A stretch of DNA of 60,552 nt from an uncultured Alistipes sp. (GTDB lineage: Bacteria > Bacteroidota > Bacteroidia > Bacteroidales > Rikenellaceae): NCBI GenBank assembly GCA_910587675.1, contig CAJUMU010000011.1, positions 1 through 60,552 on the forward strand. The letters run 5' to 3'. Below are positions 8,713 through 17,057 of the stretch, piece by piece. The notes beneath the pieces were generated by a model. The model was given only the letters and a program-made list of their open reading frames with translations. It was not told the origin of the DNA and ran no database searches. The translations under genes were made by a program, and so were the position numbers. How positions within the stretch are numbered: the first letter of the stretch is position 1; every line of letters begins with the position of its first letter.

Positions 8713-9153
8713 ATGGAGAAAATATTTAAAACCTTATTGATCGTATTGCTGGCCATCTCGGCGGTATTGGTCTTGTGGGGCGTATTCGCTACTCCCGACA
8801 AACCCGCGACCGCAGCCGAGGCTCCCGCGATCGGTTATAACCTCGTATGGGGTTATATCCTGCTGGGCGCGGCCGTAATCGTCGCTCTGTTCAGCGCCGC
8901 CATGGGTCTGGTCACCAAACCCGCGGGTCTGAAGGGCGCGCTTATTTCGCTCGTCGCAATCGTGGCTATCGTGGTGATCGCTTCGGTCGTGGCTTCGGGT
9001 CACGACTACCAGATCGTCGATCTGCAGAACAGCGCATACTTCGGTCGCAGCGAGACGGTTCTGACCGATACCAGCATCCTCATCACCTATGTGGCTATGG
9101 CGGGTGCCGTTATCGCGGCTATTTATTCGGCTGTTGCTGATTCACTCAAATAA
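8713..9153 (+). CDS. Four-helix membrane protein of the exb operon
   Basis: 146 residues with four predicted membrane spans (about 6-26, 45-66, 73-93, 120-140) and short loops. No catalytic motif. It sits 28 bp after exbB and 14 bp before exbD and is in the same operon. Such small membrane proteins recur between exbB and exbD in Bacteroidetes, suggesting an accessory part of the motor, but the function is unknown. Confidence 0.7.
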   Translation: MEKIFKTLLIVLLAISAVLVLWGVFATPDKPATAAEAPAIGYNLVWGYILLGAAVIVALFSAAMGLVTKPAGLKGALISLVAIVAIVVIASVVASGHDYQIVDLQNSAYFGRSETVLTDTSILITYVAMAGAVIAAIYSAVADSLK

Positions 9154-9167
9154 CAAAGGAGATTACA

Positions 9168-9764
9168 ATGGCAGGAAATAAAAGAAAAGTACAAGAGATC
9201 AATGCCGGCTCGATGGCCGATATTGCCTTCTTGCTGCTCATCTTCTTCCTTGTCGCTACCACGATGAACACCGATACGGGTCTTGTGCGTGTGCTTCCGC
9301 CCATGCCGCCCGAGGATGTGAAACTCGAGGATATAAAGGTTAAGGACCGTAATGTGCTGCTGGTGTTCGTGAGCCCGGGCGGTAACATAATGGTCGGCGA
9401 TGAGGAGATGCAGATTCAGGGCGTGAAGGATAAGACCAAGGAGTTTATCCTCAATCCGATGGAGGCCGAAAATCTTCCCGAGAAGAAAGAGACCGAACTC
9501 GAATTGCCCGACGGCAGCAAGTGGGTATATCCCGTGAGCGAAGGCGTCGTATCTCTGCAAACGACCCGTGATACGAACTACGACGTTTATATCATGGTGC
9601 AGAACGAACTTACCCGCGCCTTCAACGAAGTGCGCGACGAGGTTGCCATGTCGAAGTTCGGCGCCAAATTCTCGGAACTTCCCGAGGAGCAGCGCAATGT
9701 AATAACCAAAGCGGTACCGTTGAAGGTTTCGGAGGCGGAGCCGCGTAAAGCGAACAAGAAGTAG
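9168..9764 (+). CDS. exbD: ExbD/TolR-family protein, first copy
   Basis: 198 residues. A basic N-terminus leads to one transmembrane helix containing the family's proton-relay aspartate in SMADIAFLLLIFFLV (residues 15-29). The rest is periplasmic and longer than usual, with an inserted charged region (about 85-125). Partner of ExbB; the second ExbD starts 2 bp downstream of its stop codon. Confidence 0.9.
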   Translation: MAGNKRKVQEINAGSMADIAFLLLIFFLVATTMNTDTGLVRVLPPMPPEDVKLEDIKVKDRNVLLVFVSPGGNIMVGDEEMQIQGVKDKTKEFILNPMEAENLPEKKETELELPDGSKWVYPVSEGVVSLQTTRDTNYDVYIMVQNELTRAFNEVRDEVAMSKFGAKFSELPEEQRNVITKAVPLKVSEAEPRKANKK

Positions 9765-9766
9765 TT

Positions 9767-10237
9767 ATGGCAGTAATGAAAAAGAAGGGCAACAAAGGCT
9801 TGCCCGCTATCTCGACCGCATCGCTACCCGACGTGATCTTCATGATCCTCTTCTTCTTCATGGTGTCTACCACCATGCGCGATCAGGAGGTTCTGGTTCG
9901 CTTCAAACTTCCCGAGGCTTCGGAGGTTCAGAAGCTGGAGAAGAAGAATCTGGTCAGCTACATCAACATCGGCCAGCCTACCCCGAGTATGCAGGCCAAG
10001 TACGGTACGGCGACTCAAATTCAGTTGAACGACTCGTATAAGACCGCGAAGGATATCGGTGACTTTATCGCTGCGGAGCGTGACCAGCTCAACGAGGCGG
10101 ATCGTTCTCAGATGACGGTATGTATCAAATCGGACCAGTTCACCAAGATGGGTATGATTACCGACGTCAAGCAGGAACTTCGTCGAGCCAATGCTCTGAA
10201 GATATCTTACGCCGCAACGAAATCGCTGGGTTACTAA
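9767..10237 (+). CDS. exbD: ExbD/TolR-family protein, second copy
   Basis: 156 residues with the same plan as the preceding gene: basic start, then SLPDVIFMILFFFMVST (residues 18-34) holding the conserved membrane aspartate, then a periplasmic domain. The two ExbD copies are divergent and may form a mixed dimer in the ExbB pore. It is the last gene of the operon, closed by a terminator 24 bp later. Confidence 0.9.
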   Translation: MAVMKKKGNKGLPAISTASLPDVIFMILFFFMVSTTMRDQEVLVRFKLPEASEVQKLEKKNLVSYINIGQPTPSMQAKYGTATQIQLNDSYKTAKDIGDFIAAERDQLNEADRSQMTVCIKSDQFTKMGMITDVKQELRRANALKISYAATKSLGY

Positions 10238-10260
10238 CCCCGATTACGTTACATATTCGA

Positions 10261-10297
10261 AATCGTCCGCCTCTTGTCGTGGCGGACGATTTTTTTA
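10261..10297 (+). terminator. Intrinsic terminator of the exb operon
   Basis: Stem AATCGTCCGCC (10261-10271) / GGCGGACGATT (10281-10291) with a 9-base loop and a run of T to 10297. Confidence 0.9.
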
Positions 10298-10653
10298 TTC
10301 TCGGCAACCGGTCGTCGATAGGCACGCAGCCTATGGATGTTATGCCGCTCCGAGATCGTTATGCGCCGCGCCCGCTCGCTGCTCGTATACCTTATATTAT
10401 ATATGACATGCCATGCGCCGCGATACTTTCGCGCAAATAGGCGGCATGACATGTGCATAATCGACGACCATATTCATTTTTCGGTTTTGTATTTCGCCAC
10501 CGTGTTCTTGCGATTTTCATCGTTCTTAAGTAACTTCATACAGTCGAATTAGGTAATTTGGTTCATTTTAGTGAAATTTAATTTCAATTAAATGCCATAA
10601 TCAGATGCCAATATAATAGATGCAGCATTTTATTGAATAATATGTCGATTGTA
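10298..10653. other. Gene-less stretch before the AraC regulator
   Basis: GC-rich and featureless to about 10450, then AT-rich. I see no gene, RNA or repeat. Confidence 0.5.
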
Positions 10654-10684
10654 TTGCAGGAATGTAGAATTATTTATATCTTTG
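10654..10684 (+). promoter_or_regulatory. Promoter of the AraC-family gene
   Basis: TATCTTTG at 10677-10684 fits TAnnTTTG exactly; ATTG/TTGC at about 10653-10657 sits near the -33 position about 20 bp upstream. Transcription would begin about 10691, giving a 40-nt leader. Confidence 0.6.
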
Positions 10685-10731
10685 TATATCCAAATACCTG
10701 ATTACATTGTATAATTACAAACAAAATAATT

Positions 10732-11667
10732 ATGCCTCTACAAAGTGATAATCAGCCCACGATTGTGAAATATGTCGGTGCAAATTATGGTGGGATTCAG
10801 TTGTTGGCACTTTCGCGTTATGCCATCGGTTATGTAATGCGTGGCACGAAGCACATTTATTACGGAGACGCGTGTCATACCGTATCGAAAGGCGAGATCT
10901 TCTACATGGGAATCGGAAATCATTATGTGGAGGATATTCCCGAGGAGGGTCGCCCGTTCGAACAGGTTATAGTCTACTATTCTCCCGAATTGCTGCAACG
11001 TACCTTGTTGTATCTCAACATGAATTATTCGATCAACATCTCCAACAGCCACTCATGCGACCGATGTCGACGATTGAATCACGTTTCGACCGAAGCGTCG
11101 ACGACGCTCCGGAGCTTCTTTACTCATGCGGTCAGCTACTTGCAGGACGATAACTTCATGCACGACGAGGCGGCCGAGAATATCAAGTTGACTGAATTGA
11201 TGTATCTTATCGTATCTCAGTCGGACGGCTGTCTTAAGAGCAAGATCCTCTCGAACATGGACGCCTCGCGCGACAATTTCGAGCAGATCATCTACTCGCA
11301 CATCTTCTGCGACATATCGATCGAAGAACTGTCGACATTGTGCAACCGTTCGCTCACCTCGTTCAAGAAGGAGTTCAAACGCCACTTCTACATGCCGCCG
11401 CACAGATGGTTTATCCGTCAACGACTCATGCAGTCGCGTCTGCTGCTTATCTCGACGTCGAAATCCATCTCCGAGATCGGTATCGAATGCACGTTCCCTA
11501 ACACGTCGCATTTCATAAAGCTGTTCAAGAAGGAGTACGGTACCACGCCCGCCATCTATCGCCACCGACATTGCGGCAGCAACAGCGCGGAGACCGATGC
11601 GCGCCTCGCGAGCGATACTAAATCCCGCGAAGAGATGTTCGAGGAGGTGGAGAGCATGGCTTTGTAA
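10732..11667 (+). CDS. AraC-family transcriptional regulator
   Basis: 311 residues. The N-terminal half (about 1-150) resembles the cupin-like sensing domain of AraC regulators (YVMRGTKHIYYGD, then SKGEIFYMGIGNHYVED). The C-terminal part (about 190-280) carries the two helix-turn-helix motifs: ISIEELSTLCNRSLTSFKKEF and ISEIGIECTFPNTSHFIKLFKKEYGTTP. The ligand is unknown. It stands alone between a terminator and the small-RNA locus, with its own promoter. Confidence 0.88.
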   Translation: MPLQSDNQPTIVKYVGANYGGIQLLALSRYAIGYVMRGTKHIYYGDACHTVSKGEIFYMGIGNHYVEDIPEEGRPFEQVIVYYSPELLQRTLLYLNMNYSINISNSHSCDRCRRLNHVSTEASTTLRSFFTHAVSYLQDDNFMHDEAAENIKLTELMYLIVSQSDGCLKSKILSNMDASRDNFEQIIYSHIFCDISIEELSTLCNRSLTSFKKEFKRHFYMPPHRWFIRQRLMQSRLLLISTSKSISEIGIECTFPNTSHFIKLFKKEYGTTPAIYRHRHCGSNSAETDARLASDTKSREEMFEEVESMAL

Positions 11668-11770
11668 ACGTGGATAAACGACGGGCCGCCGAGGGGCGTT
11701 CGTTAATGAAATATTTTAATAACAAAGTTGCGGAAATGTTTGGTTAACAGAGAAAAAGGAGTGCGAAATT

Positions 11771-11801
11771 TTTGCAGATAACCAAAATTATGCTATCTTT
11801 G
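11771..11801 (+). promoter_or_regulatory. Consensus promoter of the small RNA
   Basis: TTTG (11771-11774), 19 bp, TATCTTTG (11794-11801): a full match to the Bacteroidetes primary-sigma promoter. No coding sequence follows. Confidence 0.8.
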
Positions 11802-11806
11802 TAATA

Positions 11807-11893
11807 GCAATGTGAGTCGACTCACAATTCTCATTAACCTAACTAACCTAACACGGTGGTGAAATGTCATCAGGCATTTCACCACATTTTTTT
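11807..11893 (+). ncRNA. Candidate small non-coding RNA, about 85 nt
   Basis: A perfect promoter is followed by a short transcript unit with no reading frame. It contains a 16-bp self-complementary palindrome (TGTGAGTCGACTCACA, 11811-11826), a single-stranded CU/A-rich linker with a repeated word (CCTAACTAACCTAAC, 11838-11852) and an 11-bp intrinsic terminator stem (GTGGTGAAATG 11856-11866 / CATTTCACCAC 11875-11885) ending in T7. Ends are inferred from promoter and terminator. I cannot match it to a named RNA family; it could be a trans-acting sRNA. Confidence 0.7.
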
Positions 11894-12031
11894 GTGGCGG
11901 CCGAACGAAAAACACGGATGGTCGGTGAGGTGGCCGAGACTTAATTTCGCTGCGCTCATTTTGTCTCTCCTGCTTGCCGCAGGGGCGCTTACGAAGATGC
12001 GAAAATCGCTAAGCGATACACGAACCGAAAT

Positions 12032-12066
12032 AAAAAAAGCCGCTTGCAATTGCTTGCAGCGGCTTT
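12032..12066 (-). terminator. Terminator of tRNA-Thr
   Basis: On the minus strand the stem AAAAGCCGCTGCAA / TTGCAAGCGGCTTTT (one bulged base) is followed by a run of T (12038-12032 read in reverse), about 45 bp after the tRNA. Confidence 0.8.
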
Positions 12067-12108
12067 TCCCCTTTCGTTCCTGCGTCTTGCGGCGCTTTCG
12101 CATCTTCG

Positions 12109-12180
12109 AGCCGAATCCGAGACTTGAACTCGGGACCCCTTCATTACGAGTGAAGTGCTCTACCACTGAGCTAATTCGGC
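12109..12180 (-). tRNA. tRNA-Thr (CGT)
   Basis: Minus strand: acceptor GCCGAAT / ATTCGGC, D-arm AGCTCAGTGGTAGAGC, anticodon arm CTTCA-CTCGTAA-TGAAG with anticodon CGT, T-arm CCGAGTTCAAGTCTCGG, discriminator U. CCA is not encoded. Confidence 0.93.
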
Positions 12181-12437
12181 CTGCCGATCGGTATGCCCGA
12201 TCCGTTTTCGGATGCAAATATCGTAATTATTTCGTAAGTTTACGCATGTTCGGCCGAAAAAGTGAGATTTTTTTAGGATTTTTACTATTTTCGCATGACC
12301 TTGCCGATCGTAACCCGAACGCAATGATTACTTTTCCCACATGTCTTACGTCCTCGTCGCAGGCGTCCGCGACTTCGTGGCGGGCGTGATCTCGGTCGAG
12401 AACGACGGCAGCGGTGATTTTACAGAAATTCGACATA

Positions 12438-13118
12438 ATGGAAAAACTATCGATTAAACCCTCCGCTTCGGGACTCGTGCGCATCGACGGCGGTGAGAAG
12501 TTCGGCTCCGCGCTGCGTCGCTCGCAGGCATTGGACCGCGAGGGACGTGCCGAGGAGGCGTGCCGAATGCGGTTCGACGCCGTGCAACGGTTGGACGATC
12601 TGTTGGGCGACGACCCCGTGGCGTTGGATTGGGCGGACGGCGCGACGCGTTCTTGTTTGGAGTTGATATACGCCTCGGCGGCAGATCATTTCGCAATCGG
12701 CGACGCCGAGATGGCCGCGGCGTTGTGGGAGCGGCTTTTGGAGTTGGACGAGGAGGATCACACCGAAGCGGTGGTGATGCTGGCCTTTTGTTACGTCGAG
12801 TTGGAGGATTACGACTGTTTCGACGATGCTTTGTTCGACATATCGTCCAAGTCGCCCGAGTATTCGCTGCTCACTCTCTGGCGCGAGTTCCGCCGCACGG
12901 GCGGCATCGACGTCGACGCCTTGCGCGCGCTGCGTACGCGCCATAGGGCGTGGTACGACGAATTTACGGCCGGGGAGCATCCTGCCGACGAGAAATACAT
13001 GGCCGAGTGCCGCGGCGAACGGGCGTCGGCATCGACCGAGGCGCGCGAGCTGTGGTTCGCGACGGTTGCCTTGTGGGAGCGGCATCCCGACTTTATCGAG
13101 GCGTTGCGGCGGGCGTAA
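12438..13118 (+). CDS. Tetratricopeptide-like protein of unknown function
   Basis: About 226 residues when started at the ATG at 12438 (an in-frame ATG at 12414 would add 8 residues). It is acidic and helical; helix pairs such as AADHFAIGDAEMAAALWERL and AVVMLAFCYVELEDYDCF have the spacing and small/large pattern of TPR repeats. No signal peptide or catalytic motif. I do not recognise a specific family. It stands between tRNA-Thr and a secreted esterase, 67 bp before the latter. Confidence 0.6.
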   Translation: MEKLSIKPSASGLVRIDGGEKFGSALRRSQALDREGRAEEACRMRFDAVQRLDDLLGDDPVALDWADGATRSCLELIYASAADHFAIGDAEMAAALWERLLELDEEDHTEAVVMLAFCYVELEDYDCFDDALFDISSKSPEYSLLTLWREFRRTGGIDVDALRALRTRHRAWYDEFTAGEHPADEKYMAECRGERASASTEARELWFATVALWERHPDFIEALRRA

Positions 13119-13185
13119 GGCTCTGCGGCTCGCAACAGAGACGCGGACCGCGCAAAACATGTGACATGAATCAACAATTATTGCT

Positions 13186-13983
13186 ATGAAACGATATTTT
13201 ATTCTCACCCTCGCGCTGTTGTGCGCTGCGGCCGCTGCGGCTGCCGATTATAAGGTCGACCGAGATCTGGTCTACCGCTCCGACGACGAATATGCCGAGC
13301 GCATGTGTCGTCTCGACGTCTCGTCTCCCGAGGGGGCGAAAGGGGCTCCCGTAATCGTATGGTTCCACGGCGGCGGGTTGACGGGCGGCGGCAAGGATAC
13401 CCCGCGCGAGCTGCTGGAGAGCGGCGCCGTGGTGGTGGGCGCAGGCTATCGCCTCTCGCCCGAGGTCAAGGTCGAATCCATCATCGACGACGCGGCGTGC
13501 GCCGTGGCTTGGGTCTTCGCCAATATCGAGAAGTACGGCGGCGACCCCGACCGCATATATATTTCGGGGCACTCGGCGGGCGGCTATCTGGTGAGCATGA
13601 TCGGTCTGGACAAGAGCCGCTTGGCGCGTTACGGGATCGACGCCGACCGCCTGCGCGGCATCGTGCCCTTCAGCGGTCAGGCGATCACCCACTTCGAGGA
13701 GCGTCGTTCGCGCGGTATTTCGGACAAGCAGCCCGTGGTCGACAATCTCGCCCCGCTCTACCACGTGCGCGGCGATGCGCCTCCCATCCTCATCCTCTCG
13801 GGCGACCGCGAGATGGAGATGCTGGGCCGTTACGAGGAGAACGCCTATCTGTGGCGCATGCTGCGCCTCGCAGGACATAAGGATGCTACGCTGTACGAGT
13901 TGGAGGGTTACGGCCACGACATGTGCCGACCCGCATATCCGCTGCTGCTCCGTTTCATTCGCGAGCGCGAGGAGAAACGTTGA
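13186..13983 (+). CDS. Secreted alpha/beta-hydrolase (esterase/lipase, HSL-like)
   Basis: 265 residues with a signal peptide (cleaved near residue 20 in an alanine-rich tract). The oxyanion-hole motif HGGG is at 61-64, the nucleophile elbow GHSAGG at 128-133 (Ser130), an acid in LSGDREME (about 205) and a histidine in GYGHDM (about 245), i.e. a complete catalytic triad. This matches the hormone-sensitive-lipase/BD-FAE esterase group, which includes acetyl and feruloyl esterases. The natural substrate is not determinable. Confidence 0.85.
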   Translation: MKRYFILTLALLCAAAAAAADYKVDRDLVYRSDDEYAERMCRLDVSSPEGAKGAPVIVWFHGGGLTGGGKDTPRELLESGAVVVGAGYRLSPEVKVESIIDDAACAVAWVFANIEKYGGDPDRIYISGHSAGGYLVSMIGLDKSRLARYGIDADRLRGIVPFSGQAITHFEERRSRGISDKQPVVDNLAPLYHVRGDAPPILILSGDREMEMLGRYEENAYLWRMLRLAGHKDATLYELEGYGHDMCRPAYPLLLRFIREREEKR

Positions 13984-13991
13984 TCTCACGG

Positions 13992-14013
13992 GGGGGCGAA
14001 ACGCCCCCTTTTT
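13992..14013 (+). terminator. Terminator after the esterase gene
   Basis: Stem GGGGGCG / CGCCCCC with an AAA loop followed by TTTTT, 9 bp after the stop codon. Confidence 0.8.
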
Positions 14014-14020
14014 CATATTC

Positions 14021-14115
14021 TGTTCGCCGACGGCGGAGGACGCAAGCGAGCGAAGCGAGTTGCAGTCCGCCGCGGTGGGGCGGCGGCGAACTGCCGACAT
14101 CGCGCCGCGATGTCG
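14021..14115 (+). repeat. Dispersed structured repeat, family A copy 1
   Basis: Begins TGTTCGCCGACGGCGG, has the core GAGTTGCAGTCCGCCGC and GCGGCGGCGAACTGC (which can pair as a long hairpin), and ends in a hairpin CGACATCG / CGATGTCG (14095-14102 and 14108-14115). Three other copies lie at 28013-28105, 52178-52274 and 53536-53630. This copy ends 2 bp before the stop codon of the convergent sigma-factor gene. Confidence 0.85.
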
Positions 14116-14117
14116 AT

Positions 14118-14678
14118 CTATTTCTCTCCTTCCTTTATGAATCGGCAGATACGTTCGCGGGCGCGGTGGATGCGGGTCTTGACGGTCCCCATCGGCAGAC
14201 GCAGCTTTTCGGCGATCTCGTCGTAAGAGTAGTCGTCCAAAAAGCGCATGACGAACAGACGGCGATACTGCTCGGGCAGCAGATCGATATAACGCTCTAT
14301 CTGCGACCGTTGCTGCGAATTAATCAGGCTCTCCTCGGGCGAGGGGCCTCCCGACGCGGGGGCCGAGAATTTATCGTCTATCGATATGTCCTCCTGACGC
14401 CGCCGCTCGAAATCGATGTGCGTGTTGCGCGCTATGGTGTAGACCCACTGCCCGAAGGTGTATTCGGGCGAGTAGCGGTGCAGGTTGACGTATACCTTTA
14501 TGAATGTCTCCTGCAACAGATCGTCCGTATCCTCGGGCGAGGTGGAGCGTTGCAGGAACAACCGCCGAATGGCGTCGCCGTAGCGGTTGAACAGATACTC
14601 GAACGCCGCGTGATCGCCGTCGAGCGTGAGTTCCACCAACCGACGGTCGTCGGCGATTATGTAGTCGGCTATCTCCAT
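14118..14678 (-). CDS. ECF-type RNA polymerase sigma factor
   Basis: 186 residues. Region 2 (about 22-95) includes DTDDLLQETFIKVYVNLHRY and the -10-binding segment TFGQWVYTIARNTHIDFERR; region 4 (about 130-180) includes LPEQYRRLFVMRFLDDYSYDEIAEKL followed by the recognition helix MGTVKTRIHRARE. This is a standard extracytoplasmic-function sigma. No anti-sigma gene is adjacent; the upstream partner is a glycosyltransferase whose 3' end overlaps this start by 10 bp, so both are made from one transcript. Confidence 0.92.
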   Translation of the reverse strand: MEIADYIIADDRRLVELTLDGDHAAFEYLFNRYGDAIRRLFLQRSTSPEDTDDLLQETFIKVYVNLHRYSPEYTFGQWVYTIARNTHIDFERRRQEDISIDDKFSAPASGGPSPEESLINSQQRSQIERYIDLLPEQYRRLFVMRFLDDYSYDEIAEKLRLPMGTVKTRIHRARERICRFIKEGEK

Positions 14679-15826
14679 ACGCTCTTATCCTTGCGCAGCA
14701 GCGCGATCCGCACGCACAACATGAGCAGCGGGTTCAGCAGATCGAATATGAAGTATCGCAGCACGACGCCCTTTTCGCCCGCGCGTTCGGCTATCGACCT
14801 GATGCGCGCCGCGACCACCGCGTAACGCGCGAGCAGCAACGCCAGCGCCGCGGCCTTGAACTCCACAGGCATGACGGCCGCGGCCGTGGCGACGGTCAGG
14901 AAAAATAGCGACTGACTCCCCAAATCCCACTCTATGGCGTTGCGCACCCCGACGGGATATAATCGGTAGGCCGAGCCGTAATGACGCAGGCGTCCGATCC
15001 ACCATCCGAGTCCGCCCCACGTGCGTCGGCTCACGACGGCCTTGGGCGTGAGCGCCACGCTGACATTCTTCGGAGTGGCTATTTTCTGTATGAACAGATC
15101 GTCCTCGCCGATATTCATATTGAGGTGCGTGAAGCCTTTCGAGCCGAAATATAGGCTCTTGGTGAAGCCCAGATTGTGGCGCGTGCCGCGATAGGCTCGG
15201 CGCGCGACGGCCTGCGAAAGCCAGTAGACCGAGCATTGCAACTGCGACATGCGCATGAGGTAGTTCGCGATCCCCGCGGCGGGCTCCACACCCGCATATC
15301 CCAATGCTATCTCGCCGCGCATGAACGCTTTGCCCATCATCGCCAGCCATTGGTCGGTCGCGGGCGCGGCATCGGTGGTGGTCGTCACGATATGTTCGTG
15401 GTGAGCCGATTTGATACCCACGTTGAGGGCCATCTTCACCGAGATGGGGAATCGCGGATTGTATTCGATCTTCGTCGCAGTGAGGTTGGGGTGCATGAGG
15501 CGCAGCCGCGTCAGCTCCTCGAAAAAGTCGCCGTCGGAGCCGATGTACACTATCACTACCTCGAAAGGCGCGGCATACTCCTGCGCGAAGATCCGCGGCA
15601 GACGCTCGTCCAAGTAGTCGTAATCCTCGGAGAACATCGGTATTATCACCGACACGGGCGGTTCGGCGTCGAGACGCTTTTTTCTGCGCGAGTTGCGGAA
15701 ACGGACGATGCGTCCGTACGCGAAGAGGTGGTAGTACAGCTGTATACAGAACAGCGTGATGATGATTGCCGCCAGAGCCGCGCCCTGCCATCCGTAATGT
15801 TCCGTAATTGTATCGAGATATCGCAT
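14669..15826 (-). CDS. Membrane-anchored family 2 glycosyltransferase
   Basis: About 385 residues when started at the ATG at 15826; an in-frame ATG at 15880 lies upstream of the -7 box and is unlikely. One N-terminal membrane span (about 10-32), then the GT-A domain opening PPVSVIIPMFSEDYDYL, a metal-binding-region TTTTDAAP, and an acceptor-side GEDDLF motif; two or more hydrophobic segments close the protein. The Q-x-x-R-W motif of processive synthases is not obvious. It probably uses a nucleotide sugar at the inner membrane. Its pairing with an ECF sigma in one operon is noteworthy. Confidence 0.82.
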   Translation of the reverse strand: MRYLDTITEHYGWQGAALAAIIITLFCIQLYYHLFAYGRIVRFRNSRRKKRLDAEPPVSVIIPMFSEDYDYLDERLPRIFAQEYAAPFEVVIVYIGSDGDFFEELTRLRLMHPNLTATKIEYNPRFPISVKMALNVGIKSAHHEHIVTTTTDAAPATDQWLAMMGKAFMRGEIALGYAGVEPAAGIANYLMRMSQLQCSVYWLSQAVARRAYRGTRHNLGFTKSLYFGSKGFTHLNMNIGEDDLFIQKIATPKNVSVALTPKAVVSRRTWGGLGWWIGRLRHYGSAYRLYPVGVRNAIEWDLGSQSLFFLTVATAAAVMPVEFKAAALALLLARYAVVAARIRSIAERAGEKGVVLRYFIFDLLNPLLMLCVRIALLRKDKSVWR

Positions 15827-15850
15827 AGAAAACGGTAGTGAATAATCGTA

Positions 15851-15858
15851 CAAATATA
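15851..15858 (-). promoter_or_regulatory. -7 box of the GT2/sigma operon
   Basis: On the minus strand TATATTTG, 25 bp before the ATG at 15826. It places transcription start near 15845 and excludes the upstream ATG at 15880. No clean TTTG is found at -33. Confidence 0.6.
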
Positions 15859-16041
15859 CTCCTTTCGCAGGAAAGGTCATAGCAAAAAATCAAAAATAAT
15901 ATTCGTGCGCGATGTCGCCGCGCGCTCGTGACGCAGCCTGCGTGATTGCGGTTCGCACAACTGCGCGGGCCGAATGCGACGCTATGCCGGCCGCGCATCC
16001 GTTTCTCGAAAATATTTCGCCGAAAATCGCGCGGCGGATGT

Positions 16042-16049
16042 TATATTTG
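16042..16049 (+). promoter_or_regulatory. -7 box of the second ECF operon
   Basis: TATATTTG matches TAnnTTTG and lies 60 bp before the sigma gene's ATG at 16110; the -33 box is weak (TTTC at 16015-16018). Confidence 0.55.
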
Positions 16050-16109
16050 TCGTTTTCGAACGTATTACTTACGGATCGCGTCCCGAACGCGGCGGAGAAG
16101 AACTGCAAA

Positions 16110-16607
16110 ATGAAGAGTGAAGAGTTCAACACGGAGTTTCTGAAGATCAAGGACTCGGCGTTTCGTTACGCCCTGAGTCTGCTCCGCGACCGCCATGCCG
16201 CCGAGGATGCCGCGCAGGATCTCTACGAAAAGCTGTGGCGTCGCCGCCTGCTGATCGGGCGCGACCGATTCCCGTCGCTGGCGATGGTGAGCATGCGCAA
16301 CATCTGCCTCGACCGTTTTCGCCGCCGCGAACGCGACCGTCTTATGACGGGACTCGAACACGCCGACAGGGAACGCCAAGCCGACCGCGTCGATTGCGAC
16401 GATGTGACCGACATAGTAAGGCGTCTGACGGAGGCGTTGCCGCCGCGCGAGCGCGAGGCGATGCACCTGCGCAACGTCGAGGGGATGGAGTACGACCGTA
16501 TCGCCGAGCTGACGGGAACGTCGGAGGCCGCGGCGAGGATGGCCTGCTCGCGGGCCCGCAACAAGATAAGGGATGAACTGACTAAAATAATGAATCATGG
16601 ATTGTAA
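16110..16607 (+). CDS. ECF-type RNA polymerase sigma factor
   Basis: 165 residues from the ATG at 16110, which follows the -7 box; the longer open frame back to 15912 would precede that promoter. Region 2 contains DRHAAEDAAQDLYEKLW and AMVSMRNICLDRFRRRERDR; region 4 contains LPPREREAMHLRNVEGMEYDRI and TSEAAARMACSRARNKI. Downstream genes (an anti-sigma-like membrane protein, a barrel, a DUF4252 protein) indicate a cell-envelope regulon. The stop overlaps the next gene by 11 bp. Confidence 0.9.
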   Translation: MKSEEFNTEFLKIKDSAFRYALSLLRDRHAAEDAAQDLYEKLWRRRLLIGRDRFPSLAMVSMRNICLDRFRRRERDRLMTGLEHADRERQADRVDCDDVTDIVRRLTEALPPREREAMHLRNVEGMEYDRIAELTGTSEAAARMACSRARNKIRDELTKIMNHGL

Positions 16608-17031
16608 CCGCATGGAAATACTCGCCCGCCGCTGGTTCGCGGCCGAGACCACCCTCGCCGAGGAGGCCGAGCTCGCCCGCGCGCTCGACATGCTCCCGCC
16701 CGAACGCCTCGCGGCTCTGTCGCCCGACCTGCTCGCCGCGGCAGCCATGATACGCGCCGCCCGAGACTTCGGCCGCCCGAGCGTGGACATCAGGATGCGC
16801 GCCGCCCTCTCGCCGCTTCGCATCGCGGCGGCGACGGCATTTTCGGCCGCGGCGATCGTTGTGGCGGCGATGCTCATGTCGCGCCCCACGGTCTACGGAT
16901 ACGTCAACGGCATGCCCGTGACCTCGCTGGCCGAGGCCCGACAACACTCCGAGCGCATGTTTTCCGATCTGGCGAAGGATATGCAACCCACCGCCGACGC
17001 CGTCGACAAACTGCTGCTCACGCTCGACTGA
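16597..17031 (+). CDS. Putative anti-sigma factor, single-pass membrane protein
   Basis: 144 residues: a soluble helical N-terminus (1-70), one membrane span (about 73-95, IAAATAFSAAAIVVAAMLM) and a small extracytoplasmic tail. It starts within the end of the ECF sigma gene. Position, size and topology fit an anti-sigma factor, but it has no recognisable zinc (ZAS) motif, so the role is inferred from context. Confidence 0.6.
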   Translation: MDCNRMEILARRWFAAETTLAEEAELARALDMLPPERLAALSPDLLAAAAMIRAARDFGRPSVDIRMRAALSPLRIAAATAFSAAAIVVAAMLMSRPTVYGYVNGMPVTSLAEARQHSERMFSDLAKDMQPTADAVDKLLLTLD

Positions 17032-17057
17032 CCCGAAATAATTCAAACGAAAAGAAT

